Assembly: GCA_944800085.1 (NCBI GenBank)
Contig: CALYLO010000003.1
Span: 496,001-560,000 of the forward strand
Direction: 5' to 3'
DNA length: 64,000 nucleotides
DNA from: Paenibacillus melissococcoides
GTDB taxonomy: Bacteria; Bacillota; Bacilli; Paenibacillales; Paenibacillaceae
Within the stretch, counting starts at the first letter, position 1. Each line of letters begins with the position of its first letter. Both the position numbers and the translations under genes were made by a program. Shown piece after piece: positions 17,241-26,002 of this stretch. The notes beneath the pieces were generated by a model. It had not been told where the DNA came from and ran no database searches. It saw nothing but the letters and a program-made list of their open reading frames with translations.

Positions 17241-17678
17241 ATGAGCAAATTTGCACAAATTGAGATGGAAAAGGGCGGCACCGTCAAAATCGAATTGCAC
17301 GAGAAAGAAGCGCCGGGAACGGTAGCCAACTTCGAGAAGCTGGCGAATGAGGGCTTCTATAACGGGTTGACCTTCCACCGCGTCATTCCGGGATTCGTCG
17401 CCCAAGGCGGATGCCCGCAAGGAACGGGAATGGGCGGACCGGGGTATACGATCAAGTGCGAGACGCAAGGCAATCCGCACAAGCATGTTCGCGGCGTGCT
17501 CGCGATGGCGCATGCCGGCAAAGATACCGGCGGCTCCCAATTTTACATCACGTATGACGCTTTCCCGCATTTGGATGGCGTGCATACGGTTTTTGGTAAG
17601 GTTGTGGAAGGAATGGAAGTTGTCGACCAAATCAAGCAAGGGGATAAAATGAAGGAAGTACGCGTTCTAGAAGGCTAA
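17241..17678 (+). CDS. ppiB: Peptidyl-prolyl cis-trans isomerase, cyclophilin type
   Basis: A 145-residue cytoplasmic cyclophilin that speeds proline isomerisation in folding proteins. The active-site segments [13 protein letters not shown] and GGSQFYITY, plus [13 protein letters not shown], are complete. The short form without signal peptide corresponds to B. subtilis PpiB, which also follows lysA. AGAGGAG precedes the ATG by about nine bases. Confidence 0.95.
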   Translation: MSKFAQIEMEKGGTVKIELHEKEAPGTVANFEKLANEGFYNGLTFHRVIPGFVAQGGCPQGTGMGGPGYTIKCETQGNPHKHVRGVLAMAHAGKDTGGSQFYITYDAFPHLDGVHTVFGKVVEGMEVVDQIKQGDKMKEVRVLEG

Positions 17679-17688
17679 CTTTCGCCTA

Positions 17689-17723
17689 CCTGCTCCCGTT
17701 AACTGGGGAGCAGGTTTTTTTTT
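17689..17723 (+). terminator. Terminator after ppiB
   Basis: CCTGCTCCC, a short loop, GGGGAGCAGG and ten T form a textbook intrinsic terminator. Confidence 0.92.
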
Positions 17724-18135
17724 AGATACAGAAACATTAGACAAGATAAAAATATTGCGTATAATCATAGAAGATGATAAAATGCTAGGAAAGAACGAAC
17801 ATGCGTTCCCTGGTAATTGCGGCAGTCAGCCGGCCGGCAGCGGCAACGCAAGCATGCGGCCTACGCCAAATCAGAACAGACCCGAAGCTATTGAGAACAA
17901 ATCAGGTTGAATTACCCCAAATGAACCCCTCTTTTACCAATCAATCCATTGCATCCGTAGTACATCGCTTCTATCATTTCCGCCTTCCCGTATATCTCAC
18001 ATGTCCCCTGATGAGAATCGGAAATACCATGATTTGTTTCAAGCTGACCAAGTTTGAATAAGCAGAGATAGAGAGAAACGCAACCGGATATCGGTACCGA
18101 CGAAGTCGGGGTAGGGTCATTAAGAGGAGATGAAC
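17724..18135 (+). other. Long leader region upstream of the transglycosylase gene
   Basis: Apart from the LexA-type box and promoter at 17755-17809 I see no gene. An 86-codon frame starting inside the box (17801-18061, AGGAAAG seven bases upstream) has no recognisable features and poor composition for a protein. GAGGAG at 18124-18129 is the ribosome site of the next gene. Confidence 0.5.
17755..17809 (+). promoter_or_regulatory. LexA-type SOS box behind a candidate promoter
   Basis: CGAACATGCGTTCC at 17796-17809 matches every position of the Bacillus LexA (DinR) consensus CGAACRNRYGTTYC. A possible promoter lies just upstream: TTGCGT at 17755-17760 and TAAAAT at 17778-17783, 17 bases apart, so the box would sit at the start of the transcript. 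The next recognisable gene is the lipoprotein transglycosylase at 18136. The match is exact, but binding is inferred. Confidence 0.6.
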
Positions 18136-18948
18136 ATGAGGAAAGGTGTCATAACCGTCGTAGGCGCGGCAATTGTTCTTACATCCTGCAGCCTGGACGG
18201 ACTGAACAGAGAGACGGCGACGTATCAGGAGTATATCGATCGGGTGCCGCTCGTATTCGAGCTGGAAGTGGAACGTCAAGCGCGGCAAGTAGACTTGCAT
18301 AAGAGCAGCGGGAAAGAAAAAGAGGTTCGTATTCAATCAGCGTCGGCAAAGAGCGAGGCGCCCATTCGTCCGCACATTCCGTCGATTAAGCTGCCGGATG
18401 AAGTGCTTGATATGATCTGGAAGGAAACGCGCAAAAAGAAGATTGATTATATTACCTTTTTGGCTTTGATCAAAGTGGAAAGCAACTTCGATACAGACCT
18501 GGTGCACAGCAATCCGAACGGGACGGAGGATTACGGGCTCGTGCAAATGAACTCCGTCAACGTATCGCGGCTGTCCAAAGCGATCGGGCGCCCGAATCTC
18601 GATATGTTCGAGCCGAAAGACAATATTCTGCTCGGCCTGGCCGAACTGCTCGAATGCCGCGCTTATTGGAAGGACAAGTATAAGGGCGATGACCTGGAAA
18701 AAGCGATGCTCCTCGCTTATAATCGTGGTAGATATGGATCCAAGCGCTGGATTCAGGACAAAGGCACGTTGGACAGCGCCTATACGAAAAGAGTGCTGAA
18801 AGCGAAGGCCCATTATGAGCGCGAAGCGGCAAAGGCTGCGCAGGCCGTCAAGACGGCCCAAAAGAAGTCGGGGTCGAATATGGCTTCTCCGAAGCAGCAG
18901 AAGCCGGCTCAGACGATGAGAATCCAGCGTACAAGACAGGCGAATTGA
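18136..18948 (+). CDS. Lipoprotein lytic transglycosylase (SLT domain)
   Basis: A 270-residue peptidoglycan-cleaving enzyme anchored outside the membrane. The signal peptide ends in the lipobox LTSC with lipidated C18. Residues about 88-205 form an SLT (goose-lysozyme-like) domain: catalytic E115 in IKVESNFDT, then YGLVQMN at 133-139 and AYNRG at 194-198. The basic, Gln/Lys-rich C-terminal 60 residues are of low complexity. ATG 18136 fits GAGGAG six bases upstream; the ATG at 18130 touches it. The LexA-type box 330 bases upstream hints at induction by DNA damage. Confidence 0.85.
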   Translation: MRKGVITVVGAAIVLTSCSLDGLNRETATYQEYIDRVPLVFELEVERQARQVDLHKSSGKEKEVRIQSASAKSEAPIRPHIPSIKLPDEVLDMIWKETRKKKIDYITFLALIKVESNFDTDLVHSNPNGTEDYGLVQMNSVNVSRLSKAIGRPNLDMFEPKDNILLGLAELLECRAYWKDKYKGDDLEKAMLLAYNRGRYGSKRWIQDKGTLDSAYTKRVLKAKAHYEREAAKAAQAVKTAQKKSGSNMASPKQQKPAQTMRIQRTRQAN

Positions 18949-18988
18949 ACGGGCTGGAAGCTCTAGATAGAAAGGGGCACGCGAATTT

Positions 18989-19480
18989 ATGCGCAAGAGA
19001 AGCCGGTTAGGCCTTCTATGGTTCATTTTGACCATCGCCTGGATGGCGTTTATCTTCATGAAATCGGCCGAACCGTATTCGGTTCAGGATATGAAGCCGG
19101 CGCTCGGCTCTTTCGTCTCCGAAGAGAAGCTGCTCCGTTATGTTCCGCGCTGGGAATTTTTTTATGACGGGAGTCTTGTGTCGTGGCGGGAGCCTTACCA
19201 TTTCGTCGAATTTTTTATCCGCAAATGCGGGCATATCGCCGAGTTCGCCCTGCTGACGCTGCTGCTTATCTTGACGCTGTCGGCGCGCGTCCGTTCGAAG
19301 GGCTTGGTGGCGGCGGGGAGCGGGCTTATTGCCGTCCTATACGCCTGTTCCGATGAGTGGCACCAGACCTTTGTGCCCGGGCGGACCGGACATCTCGCCG
19401 ACGTTGCGGTCGACTCTATCGGAGTGGCGCTCGTACTGGCCGCCTATGCAATCGTCATTGCGGCCCGGCGGAGAAGGTGA
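18989..19480 (+). CDS. VanZ-family membrane protein
   Basis: A 163-residue protein with about four membrane spans and the VanZ signature: the N-terminal WMAFIFMKS region, KCGHIAEFALLTLLL in the middle and SDEWHQTFVPGRTGHLADVAVDS near the end. VanZ relatives influence teicoplanin resistance in some bacteria, but most are of unknown role. It follows the transglycosylase by 40 bases and may share its transcript. Confidence 0.85.
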   Translation: MRKRSRLGLLWFILTIAWMAFIFMKSAEPYSVQDMKPALGSFVSEEKLLRYVPRWEFFYDGSLVSWREPYHFVEFFIRKCGHIAEFALLTLLLILTLSARVRSKGLVAAGSGLIAVLYACSDEWHQTFVPGRTGHLADVAVDSIGVALVLAAYAIVIAARRRR

Positions 19481-19568
19481 GGTGAGGGATGGCCTTGCCT
19501 TTTTTCGCTACAAGTGATAAGATCCGTTACGTAATCGATTGTTGATTACTCCATATGATATCTGCTGA

Positions 19569-19727
19569 ACCTTCAGGGCAGGGTGCAATTCCCGACCGGC
19601 GGTGATGGAACGATAGCGCTGTTGACGGCTATCGGCTTCCTTAGTCCGTGACCCGGGCGAACTTCGTTCGAACGGTGGATCTGGTGCAACTCCAGAGCCG
19701 ACAGTATAGTCTGGATGGGAGAAGGGC
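19569..19727 (+). ncRNA. FMN (RFN) riboswitch
   Basis: The conserved aptamer is readable from CCTTCAGGGCAGGGTG and CCCGACCGGCGGTGATGG through TCCTTAGTCCGTGACCCG and GGATCTGGTGCAACTCC to CAGTATAGTCTGGATGGG. Binding of FMN should stop expression of the riboflavin genes downstream. The leader from aptamer to ribD is unusually long, about 270 bases, with two possible terminators. Confidence 0.96.
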
Positions 19728-19735
19728 GTCAGGAG

Positions 19736-19762
19736 AAGAGTTTTCTTTTTAACTCTTTTTAG
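19736..19762 (+). terminator. Weak hairpin just after the FMN aptamer
   Basis: AAGAGTT and AACTCTT can pair around TTCTTTTT and are followed by TTTAG; the stem is short and A-T rich. It could be part of the riboswitch expression platform, but the hairpin at 19930 is stronger. Confidence 0.4.
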
Positions 19763-19929
19763 TTCTTTTTTCACATAGTTTTTTTCAGTGCCGATAATCA
19801 GCCGGTTTATTTGTCGTACGCGGGAAGGCGGTTGCGTTCCGTCTCTTTTTTCGCCAACGATTCCGGACTGTTTTATTTGACTGTGCCTATGATGAAAAAG
19901 AGTACATACCTGTAAGCTCAACAACCTAG

Positions 19930-19956
19930 CCCTTCGGAGGATTCCGAAGGGTTTTT
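19930..19956 (+). terminator. Attenuator terminator in the rib leader
   Basis: CCCTTCGG, loop AGGATT, CCGAAGGG and TTTTT form a strong intrinsic terminator between the FMN aptamer and the ribD ribosome site (AGGAGGG, 19984-19990). It is the likely off-state of the riboswitch. Confidence 0.75.
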
Positions 19957-19998
19957 GCTGCGATGGGGCAAGCTGTAAAAAGAAGGAGGGACGTTCTG

Positions 19999-21168
19999 GT
20001 GCATCCGGTAATCAATGATGAGTTTTACATGCAGCTTGCGCTGGATATGGCGGAACGGGCCATGGGGCAGACCGGCATCAATCCGGCCGTCGGCTGCGTC
20101 ATTGTCCGCGAAGGCCGGGTCGTCGGACTGGGCGCCCACCTGCGGCGCGGCGAAGGCCATGCGGAGGTGCACGCGCTGCAGATGGCCGGCGAAGCCGCGC
20201 GCGGCGCCACCGCTTATGTGACGCTCGAGCCGTGCAGTCATTACGGCAAGACGCCTCCCTGCAGCCTTCGGCTCCTGGAAGCCGGAATCAAGCGCGTCGT
20301 CATCGGCTGCCTTGATCCGAACCCGGCCGTCAGCGGCCGGGGAGCCAAGCTGCTGCGCGAGCAGGGCGTCGATGTGGCGGCGGGCGTGCTCCGGCCCGCG
20401 GCCGAGGCGCTCATCGAGATGTTCGCCAAGTACATCACGACCGGCTTGCCGTACGTCACGCTCAAGACGGCGAGCACGCTGGATGGCCGCATCGCGACGC
20501 ATACGGGCGACAGCCGGTGGATCTCCAACGAGCAGGCCCGGGAACGGGTGCACGCGATGCGCCACCGCCATCAGGCGATTATGGCCGGAATCGGCACGGT
20601 GCTGGCCGATAATCCGTCCCTGACGACGCGGCTTGCCGTGCCGGGCCTTCATCCGACGAGGCTTATCGTCGATTCAAGGCTCCGGCTGCCGCTGGAGGCG
20701 AAGGTCGTCGCCGACCGCTCCGCGCCGACGATCGTGTTCACGACTTCCCGGGCGGATGCCGGGAAGCGGGAAGCGCTGGAGGCTCGCGGCGTACAGGTAA
20801 TTGCCGCGGGCGATGGGCCGCAGGTTGATCTGCGGCTCATGATGGAATGGTGCGGAAGCCAGGAGATCGGCTCCATCCTGCTAGAGGGCGGCGGCCGCCT
20901 GAACGGGGCGATGCTGGAAGGGCGCTGGGTGGATCGGGTCGTGCTGTTCTATGCGCCGACGATTGTCGGCGGCGCGGCGGCTCCGGCCAACTTCGCCTTC
21001 GCCGGTGTAAGCCGGATGAACGACGCTTACCGGCTCCGGCATACGCAGGTGGAAACTCTGGGAGATAATGTTTGCATCAGCGGTTATCCGTTCGGCACCG
21101 TATTTGAACGGATTGCCGCCACGCTGGATCAGAAGGGAGGAAGCAACGATGTTCACGGGACTCGTTGA
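19999..21168 (+). CDS. ribD: Riboflavin biosynthesis deaminase/reductase
   Basis: The bifunctional enzyme performs the second and third steps of riboflavin synthesis. The N-terminal deaminase has the zinc site HAEVHAL and PCSHYGKTPPC (about residues 50-85); the C-terminal reductase includes LKTASTLDGRIA, GDSRWIS and LLEGGGRLNGAML. GTG 19999 is chosen because AGGAGGG lies eight bases upstream. It gives 389 residues, close to the usual 360-380. First gene of the FMN-controlled operon; its last 20 bases overlap ribE. Confidence 0.95.
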   Translation: MHPVINDEFYMQLALDMAERAMGQTGINPAVGCVIVREGRVVGLGAHLRRGEGHAEVHALQMAGEAARGATAYVTLEPCSHYGKTPPCSLRLLEAGIKRVVIGCLDPNPAVSGRGAKLLREQGVDVAAGVLRPAAEALIEMFAKYITTGLPYVTLKTASTLDGRIATHTGDSRWISNEQARERVHAMRHRHQAIMAGIGTVLADNPSLTTRLAVPGLHPTRLIVDSRLRLPLEAKVVADRSAPTIVFTTSRADAGKREALEARGVQVIAAGDGPQVDLRLMMEWCGSQEIGSILLEGGGRLNGAMLEGRWVDRVVLFYAPTIVGGAAAPANFAFAGVSRMNDAYRLRHTQVETLGDNVCISGYPFGTVFERIAATLDQKGGSNDVHGTR

Positions 21169-21808
21169 AGAAGTCGGCCGGCTCCAGGCCGTAACGAAGC
21201 GCGGAGAAGCGATGGTGCTGCATATCCGGGCCGCGAAAGTGCTGGAAGGGATGAAGATCGGCGACAGCATCGCCGTGAACGGAGTATGCCTGACTGCTGT
21301 CTCCCACGACTCCGGATCCTTCATGGCGGATGTCATGCCCGAGACGTTCCGGCATACGAACCTGAAGGATTTGCAGCCGGGCGCTCCGGTCAATCTGGAA
21401 CGGGCGATGGCGGCGGACGGCCGCTTCGGCGGGCATATCGTACAGGGCCATGTCGACGGGCTGGCGCGCATTATTCGCCGGTCGGCCCAGGAGAACGCGG
21501 TCGTGTTCGAGTTCCTCGCCGAGGATCCTGGCATAGCCAAGTATATGATCCCGCGGGGATCGGTTACCGTGGACGGTATTAGCCTCACCCTCACCCGGGC
21601 GGAAGAGGGAATGTTCGCCGTCTCGATCATTCCGCATACGCTCGCCGAGACGGCGCTCCACGGCAAGCAGCCGGGAGACACGGTCAATATCGAATGCGAT
21701 GTGCTGGCCAAATATGTCGATCATTTGCTGGCCTTCGGCAGCCGCTCCGCCGCGAGCGGAAGCTCCCGCATCAGCAGCGCCTTTTTGGCGGAACACGGCT
21801 TTATGTGA
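21149..21808 (+). CDS. ribE: Riboflavin synthase, alpha subunit
   Basis: This trimeric enzyme dismutates two 6,7-dimethyl-8-ribityllumazines to riboflavin. The start [10 protein letters not shown] and the two similar barrels, each with a lumazine-binding segment ([11 protein letters not shown] in the first, [11 protein letters not shown] in the second), identify it. The 219-residue length is normal. AAGGGAGGAAG precedes ATG 21149, inside the end of ribD. Confidence 0.95.
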   Translation: MFTGLVEEVGRLQAVTKRGEAMVLHIRAAKVLEGMKIGDSIAVNGVCLTAVSHDSGSFMADVMPETFRHTNLKDLQPGAPVNLERAMAADGRFGGHIVQGHVDGLARIIRRSAQENAVVFEFLAEDPGIAKYMIPRGSVTVDGISLTLTRAEEGMFAVSIIPHTLAETALHGKQPGDTVNIECDVLAKYVDHLLAFGSRSAASGSSRISSAFLAEHGFM

Positions 21809-21831
21809 CATCATGCAAAGGGGGAAGAGCG

Positions 21832-23073
21832 ATGAGTGAACAATTTCAGTTCGATACGATAGAGGATGCCATCCGAGACTTAATGGAAGGCAAAGTGATC
21901 ATCGTCGTCGATGACGAGGATCGCGAGAACGAAGGCGACTTCCTGGCGCTGGCCGACAAGGCGACGCCGGAAGCGATCAACTTCATGATTACCGAGGGCC
22001 GCGGGCTCGTCTGTGTGCCGATTACGCCCGAGCGGGCAGAAGAGCTGGATCTGCCGCCGATGGTTACGCACAACACCGACAATCACGGGACGGCGTTCAC
22101 GGTGTCGATCGACCACGTCGAGACGTCGACCGGCATCTCGGCGCATGAGCGCTCGCTGACGATTCGGAAGATGCTCGATCCGAAGGCGCAAGCGGCGGAT
22201 TTCCGCCGTCCGGGCCACATCTTCCCGCTTATCGCGAAGCGGGGCGGCGTGCTGCGCCGCGCAGGCCACACCGAAGCGGCCGTCGACCTGGCCCGCCTGT
22301 GCGGAGCGTCCCCGGCGGGAGTCATTTGCGAAGTCATCAAGGAAGACGGGACGATGGCGCGGCTGCCAGACCTGATCGAGATCAAGCGGAAGCACGGCTT
22401 GAAGCTCATTTGCATCAAAGATCTGATTCATTATCGCAACGAGAAGGAGAATCTGGTCCGGCGCGAAGTCGAAGTGAACATGCCGACCGACTTCGGGGTG
22501 TTCCGGGCGATCGCTTACACGAACGAGGTCGATAACAAAGAGCATGTCGCCTTGGTGAAGGGCGAGATCGACGGCACGAAGCCGGTGCTGGTCCGGGTCC
22601 ATTCCGAATGTCTGACCGGCGATGTATTCCATTCGCACCGCTGCGACTGCGGGCCTCAGTTCGCGGCCGCCTTGCGCGCCATTGAGCGGGAAGGGAACGG
22701 CGTCCTCCTCTATATGCGGCAGGAAGGCCGGGGAATCGGCCTCATTAACAAGCTGAAGGCGTACAAGCTTCAGGAACAAGGGCTCGATACGGTCGACGCG
22801 AACCTGAAGCTCGGGTTCCCGGCGGATCTGCGGGATTACGGCATCGGCGCGCAGATTCTGAAGGATCTCGGCGTCCGCCACATCCGGCTCATGACGAACA
22901 ATCCCCGTAAAATCAAAGGGCTGGAAGGCTACGGCCTGGAAATTGTCGAGCGGGTGCCGATTCAGATGCAGGAAAACGAAGACAATACCCGTTACCTGCA
23001 TACGAAGGCGGCGAAGCTCGGACATATGCTCGTCTTCGATGATATCGAGCAGAACGAACAAATCGAATCCTGA
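21832..23073 (+). CDS. ribBA: Bifunctional DHBP synthase / GTP cyclohydrolase II
   Basis: The N-terminal half (about 1-205) makes 3,4-dihydroxy-2-butanone 4-phosphate, with [11 protein letters not shown] and [15 protein letters not shown]. The C-terminal half is GTP cyclohydrolase II, with zinc cysteines in [16 protein letters not shown] and the active region [17 protein letters not shown]. At 413 residues it matches B. subtilis RibA. Both halves look intact, so the operon can supply both precursors of lumazine. Confidence 0.96.
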   Translation: MSEQFQFDTIEDAIRDLMEGKVIIVVDDEDRENEGDFLALADKATPEAINFMITEGRGLVCVPITPERAEELDLPPMVTHNTDNHGTAFTVSIDHVETSTGISAHERSLTIRKMLDPKAQAADFRRPGHIFPLIAKRGGVLRRAGHTEAAVDLARLCGASPAGVICEVIKEDGTMARLPDLIEIKRKHGLKLICIKDLIHYRNEKENLVRREVEVNMPTDFGVFRAIAYTNEVDNKEHVALVKGEIDGTKPVLVRVHSECLTGDVFHSHRCDCGPQFAAALRAIEREGNGVLLYMRQEGRGIGLINKLKAYKLQEQGLDTVDANLKLGFPADLRDYGIGAQILKDLGVRHIRLMTNNPRKIKGLEGYGLEIVERVPIQMQENEDNTRYLHTKAAKLGHMLVFDDIEQNEQIES

Positions 23074-23127
23074 ATCACAAGCTAGCCGTTCACAGAGCAA
23101 CCTATATTCCATCGGGAGGTTTTACCT

Positions 23128-23595
23128 ATGCCACATGTATTTGAAGGTCATTTAGTATCGGAAGGATTAAAATACGGCATCGTTGCCGGACGCTTCAATG
23201 AATTCATCGTCTCCAAGCTGCTGTCCGGGGCGCTGGACGCGCTGAAGCGCCACGGCGTGAAGGATGAGGAGATCTCGATCGCCTGGGTTCCCGGCGCATT
23301 CGAGATTCCGCTTATCGCCCAGAAAATGGCGGAAAGCGGCAAGTATGACGCGGTAATCACGTTGGGCGCCGTCATTCGCGGATCTACGCCGCATTTCGAT
23401 TATGTGTGCAGCGAGACGGCCAAAGGGGTCGCTCAAGTCAATATGAAAACAGGCGTGCCGACCGTGTTCGGCGTGCTGACGACGGATTCGATCGAGCAGG
23501 CGATCGAGCGCGCAGGCACGAAGGCCGGCAACAAGGGCTGGGAAGCGGCGACAACGGCAATCGAGATGGCTAACTTGACGAATCAGCTGAAATAG
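23128..23595 (+). CDS. ribH: 6,7-dimethyl-8-ribityllumazine synthase
   Basis: The 155-residue beta subunit condenses the RibA and RibD products to lumazine and forms icosahedral shells in Bacillus. Conserved parts are [38 protein letters not shown] and [11 protein letters not shown]. Last gene of the rib operon, followed by a terminator. Confidence 0.96.
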   Translation: MPHVFEGHLVSEGLKYGIVAGRFNEFIVSKLLSGALDALKRHGVKDEEISIAWVPGAFEIPLIAQKMAESGKYDAVITLGAVIRGSTPHFDYVCSETAKGVAQVNMKTGVPTVFGVLTTDSIEQAIERAGTKAGNKGWEAATTAIEMANLTNQLK

Positions 23596-23605
23596 TGCTT
23601 ATTTA

Positions 23606-23661
23606 ATGTAGTGCCCTTTATAGAGGTACACCCTTTATATCGGGCGCTACATTTGTTTTTT
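23606..23661 (+). terminator. Terminator of the rib operon
   Basis: ATGTAGTGCCC and GGGCGCTACAT form an 11-bp stem (one G-T pair) around a 25-base loop, followed by TTGTTTTTT. The scpA ribosome site begins a few bases later. Confidence 0.8.
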
Positions 23662-23676
23662 ACGGGAGGAACGTTC

Positions 23677-24471
23677 GTGTCCGTCACTTACAAGCTGGAG
23701 CTGTTCGAAGGGCCGCTTGACCTGCTGCTTCACCTTATCGATCAAGCGGAAATTGCCATTCAGGATATCTCGATCAGCGAGATCACCGATCAATATATGG
23801 ATTATTTACATAGCATGAAGGAATTGGAATTGGATATTACGAGCGAGTTTCTCGTGATGGCAGCGACACTGTTAGCGATGAAGTCCCAGCAGCTCTTGCC
23901 GAAGCCGCCTGTCATGGAATGGGACGACGACCTGATGGACTACGAAGAAGAGGAACCGGATCCGCGAGCGGAACTGATACGCAAGCTGGTAGAATACCGG
24001 AAGTATAAAGGAATCGCCGAGCATTTGCGGGAAAAGGAAGCGGAGCGAAGCCTGCTGTTCACGAAGGAGCCGGAGGATCTGACTCCGTTCATGCCATCGA
24101 AGCCGTCGAATCCGGTGGAAGGACTCCATGTGTCGGATTTGATTGCCGCCTTCCAGAAGGCGCTGCGCAAAGCGTCCCGCCGCACGATGGTTGCCACGAT
24201 TCACCGCGACGAGATTTCCGTGAAGGATCGGATTCGCGATATCGTCACGGTGCTGCGGCCGGTGGGGAGAGGAGGCAAGCTGATGTTCTCCAAGCTGCTG
24301 AGCGAGCATTTGACCCGCCATGAGGTGGTTGTGACGTTTCTTGCGGTGCTGGAATTAATGAAGATGAAGCAGATTCGATGTTTTCAAGATCGGGTATTCG
24401 ATGAAATCGTGATTCAGTGGCAAGGGGATGTGGAAGAAGATGGACTTTCAGACGTTGAAGTCGATTATTGA
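23677..24471 (+). CDS. scpA: Segregation and condensation protein A
   Basis: ScpA is the kleisin that bridges SMC heads in the condensin complex. The N-terminal SMC-binding part (YKLELFEGPLDLLLHLIDQ then AEIAIQDISISEITDQYM), acidic linker and C-terminal winged-helix region (ELMKMKQIRCFQDRVFDEI) are present in 264 residues. GTG 23677 follows GGGAGGA by five bases; the upstream ATG at 23611 is inside the terminator hairpin. It overlaps scpB. Confidence 0.95.
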   Translation: MSVTYKLELFEGPLDLLLHLIDQAEIAIQDISISEITDQYMDYLHSMKELELDITSEFLVMAATLLAMKSQQLLPKPPVMEWDDDLMDYEEEEPDPRAELIRKLVEYRKYKGIAEHLREKEAERSLLFTKEPEDLTPFMPSKPSNPVEGLHVSDLIAAFQKALRKASRRTMVATIHRDEISVKDRIRDIVTVLRPVGRGGKLMFSKLLSEHLTRHEVVVTFLAVLELMKMKQIRCFQDRVFDEIVIQWQGDVEEDGLSDVEVDY

Positions 24472-25057
24472 AGGGCTCCTGTTTATGGCGGGAGATGAAG
24501 GTTTAAATAGTAAGCAAATCGCAGAAATTACGGAACAGCGGCAGGAAATCGTCATGGAGGCGCTGCATGATTTGCAGGCGGACATGGAGCGGTCGAAGCG
24601 CGGGATCCAGATCGTCGCCATTGCGGGCATGTATCAATTGGCGACCTTGCCGGATCATGCGCCTTATTTCGAGCGGATGGCCTATTCGCCTTCCCGCTCG
24701 TCTTTGTCCCAGGCAGCGCTTGAGACGCTGGCCATCGTGGCCTACCGCCAGCCGATCACTCGCGTGGAGATCGAGGAGATTCGCGGGGTCAAGTCCGATC
24801 GGGCCATTCAGACGCTCGTGAACAAGGACCTGATCGAAGAAACGGGCCGGGCCGAAGCGATCGGAAGGCCGATCCTGTACGGCACGACACGCGCGTTTCT
24901 CGATTATTTCGGGCTCGCCAGCTTAGCCGAGCTGCCGGAAGCCGCGGCCTTCGAACAAAGTGAAGGCTTGGAGGAGGAGACGCAGCTGTTGTTCGAGAAA
25001 TTAGAAGGACGGCAGCTGACGATTGAAGATGTGAATGAAGAAGGAGGAGATCGTTAA
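24440..25057 (+). CDS. scpB: Segregation and condensation protein B
   Basis: ScpB dimers bind the middle of ScpA in the SMC complex. Two winged-helix domains are visible, with the family signature LETLAIVAYRQPITRVEIEE and IRGVKSDRAIQTL, and GRPILYGTT. About 205 residues. Two in-frame ATGs, 24428 and 24440, are possible; AAGGGG at 24422-24427 touches the first and is 12 bases from the second, so I prefer 24440 without certainty. The start lies inside scpA. Confidence 0.94.
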   Translation: MDFQTLKSIIEGLLFMAGDEGLNSKQIAEITEQRQEIVMEALHDLQADMERSKRGIQIVAIAGMYQLATLPDHAPYFERMAYSPSRSSLSQAALETLAIVAYRQPITRVEIEEIRGVKSDRAIQTLVNKDLIEETGRAEAIGRPILYGTTRAFLDYFGLASLAELPEAAAFEQSEGLEEETQLLFEKLEGRQLTIEDVNEEGGDR

Positions 25058-25759
25058 ATGCGAATTCAGTTTCATGGGCATGCCTGCGTCGAAATCGATA
25101 CCGGGAAGCATCGGCTTATCATCGATCCGTTCTTTACGGGCAATCCTGCCGCCAAGACCACGGCGGATCAGATTCAGGCGGATTATGTGCTGCTTACCCA
25201 CGGGCATGGCGATCATATCGCCGACGCCGCAGACATTGCGAAGCGGAATGACGCCACCATACTGGCCATCGTGGAGCTGGCCGAGTATATGGAGCAGCAG
25301 GGAGCGCGCGCCATCGGCATGAATCTGGGCGGGGGAGGCACGTTCGACTTCGGATCGATCAAATGGGTCAATGCCCTCCACAGCTCTTCGGTCACGGTGA
25401 ACGGTCAGGCTCAATATTTGGGCAACCCGGCGGGAATCGTGCTTCAGATGGATGGATTGACCGTGTATCACGCGGGCGATACCGCCCTGTTCAGCGATAT
25501 GAAGCTGGTTGGAGAGCGGTATAAGCCGGATATCGCCTTTTTGCCTATCGGCAGCTTCTTCACGATGGATCCGGAGGACGCGATCCTGGCCGCGCAATGG
25601 GTCAAGGCGAAGGTCGTCATCCCGATTCATTACAATACGTTCCCGCCGATTGAACAGGACGGCGCGGCGTTCGTGTCTCAACTGATGGTGATCGGCATTC
25701 AGGGCGTGGAGCTGGCGCCGGGAGATTCGCTTGACACCGATGAATTGGAGCTGGGCTGA
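25058..25759 (+). CDS. ytkL: Metal-dependent hydrolase, UPF0173 (YtkL family)
   Basis: A 233-residue metallo-beta-lactamase-fold protein. The metal site is seen in FHGHACVEID near the start, LLTHGHGDHIADA (about residues 47-59), VYHAGDTALFSD and PIHYNTFPPI. Substrates of this family are unknown. The ATG directly follows the scpB stop, so the two are likely cotranscribed. In B. subtilis ytkL lies elsewhere, so its place here differs. Confidence 0.9.
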   Translation: MRIQFHGHACVEIDTGKHRLIIDPFFTGNPAAKTTADQIQADYVLLTHGHGDHIADAADIAKRNDATILAIVELAEYMEQQGARAIGMNLGGGGTFDFGSIKWVNALHSSSVTVNGQAQYLGNPAGIVLQMDGLTVYHAGDTALFSDMKLVGERYKPDIAFLPIGSFFTMDPEDAILAAQWVKAKVVIPIHYNTFPPIEQDGAAFVSQLMVIGIQGVELAPGDSLDTDELELG

Positions 25760-25845
25760 CCTGCGCTGGCATAGGCGGGAAAAAGATCCGGAGAGCAGCA
25801 GATCGAATAATGTAATGGATAAGAACGGAAAGAAGCGGCATACAC

Positions 25846-25889
25846 AAGCCCGCCAGCGGACGACGCCAGTCGATCTGCGGCGGGCTTTG
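25846..25889 (+). terminator. Probable terminator after ytkL
   Basis: AAGCCCGCC and GGCGGGCTT can pair around a 24-base loop and are followed by TGCC; the T tract is short. It ends the scpA-scpB-ytkL unit or weakens read-through into ytfI. Confidence 0.5.
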
Positions 25890-26002
25890 CCGTGCTTGGC
25901 CGTCCGCCTCGGCAACCCCGCGATGGTACTTCCTGCATGTCTGATTGGCGAAAAGGCCATAATACGGTTAGTTCAGGAAATTATTCGGATCGGAGGCAGA
26001 CT

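Noticed and set aside
17801..18061. 86-codon frame starting inside the LexA-type box
   Set aside because: No domain, signal or plausible composition; the start codon is part of the operator, so I treat it as chance.
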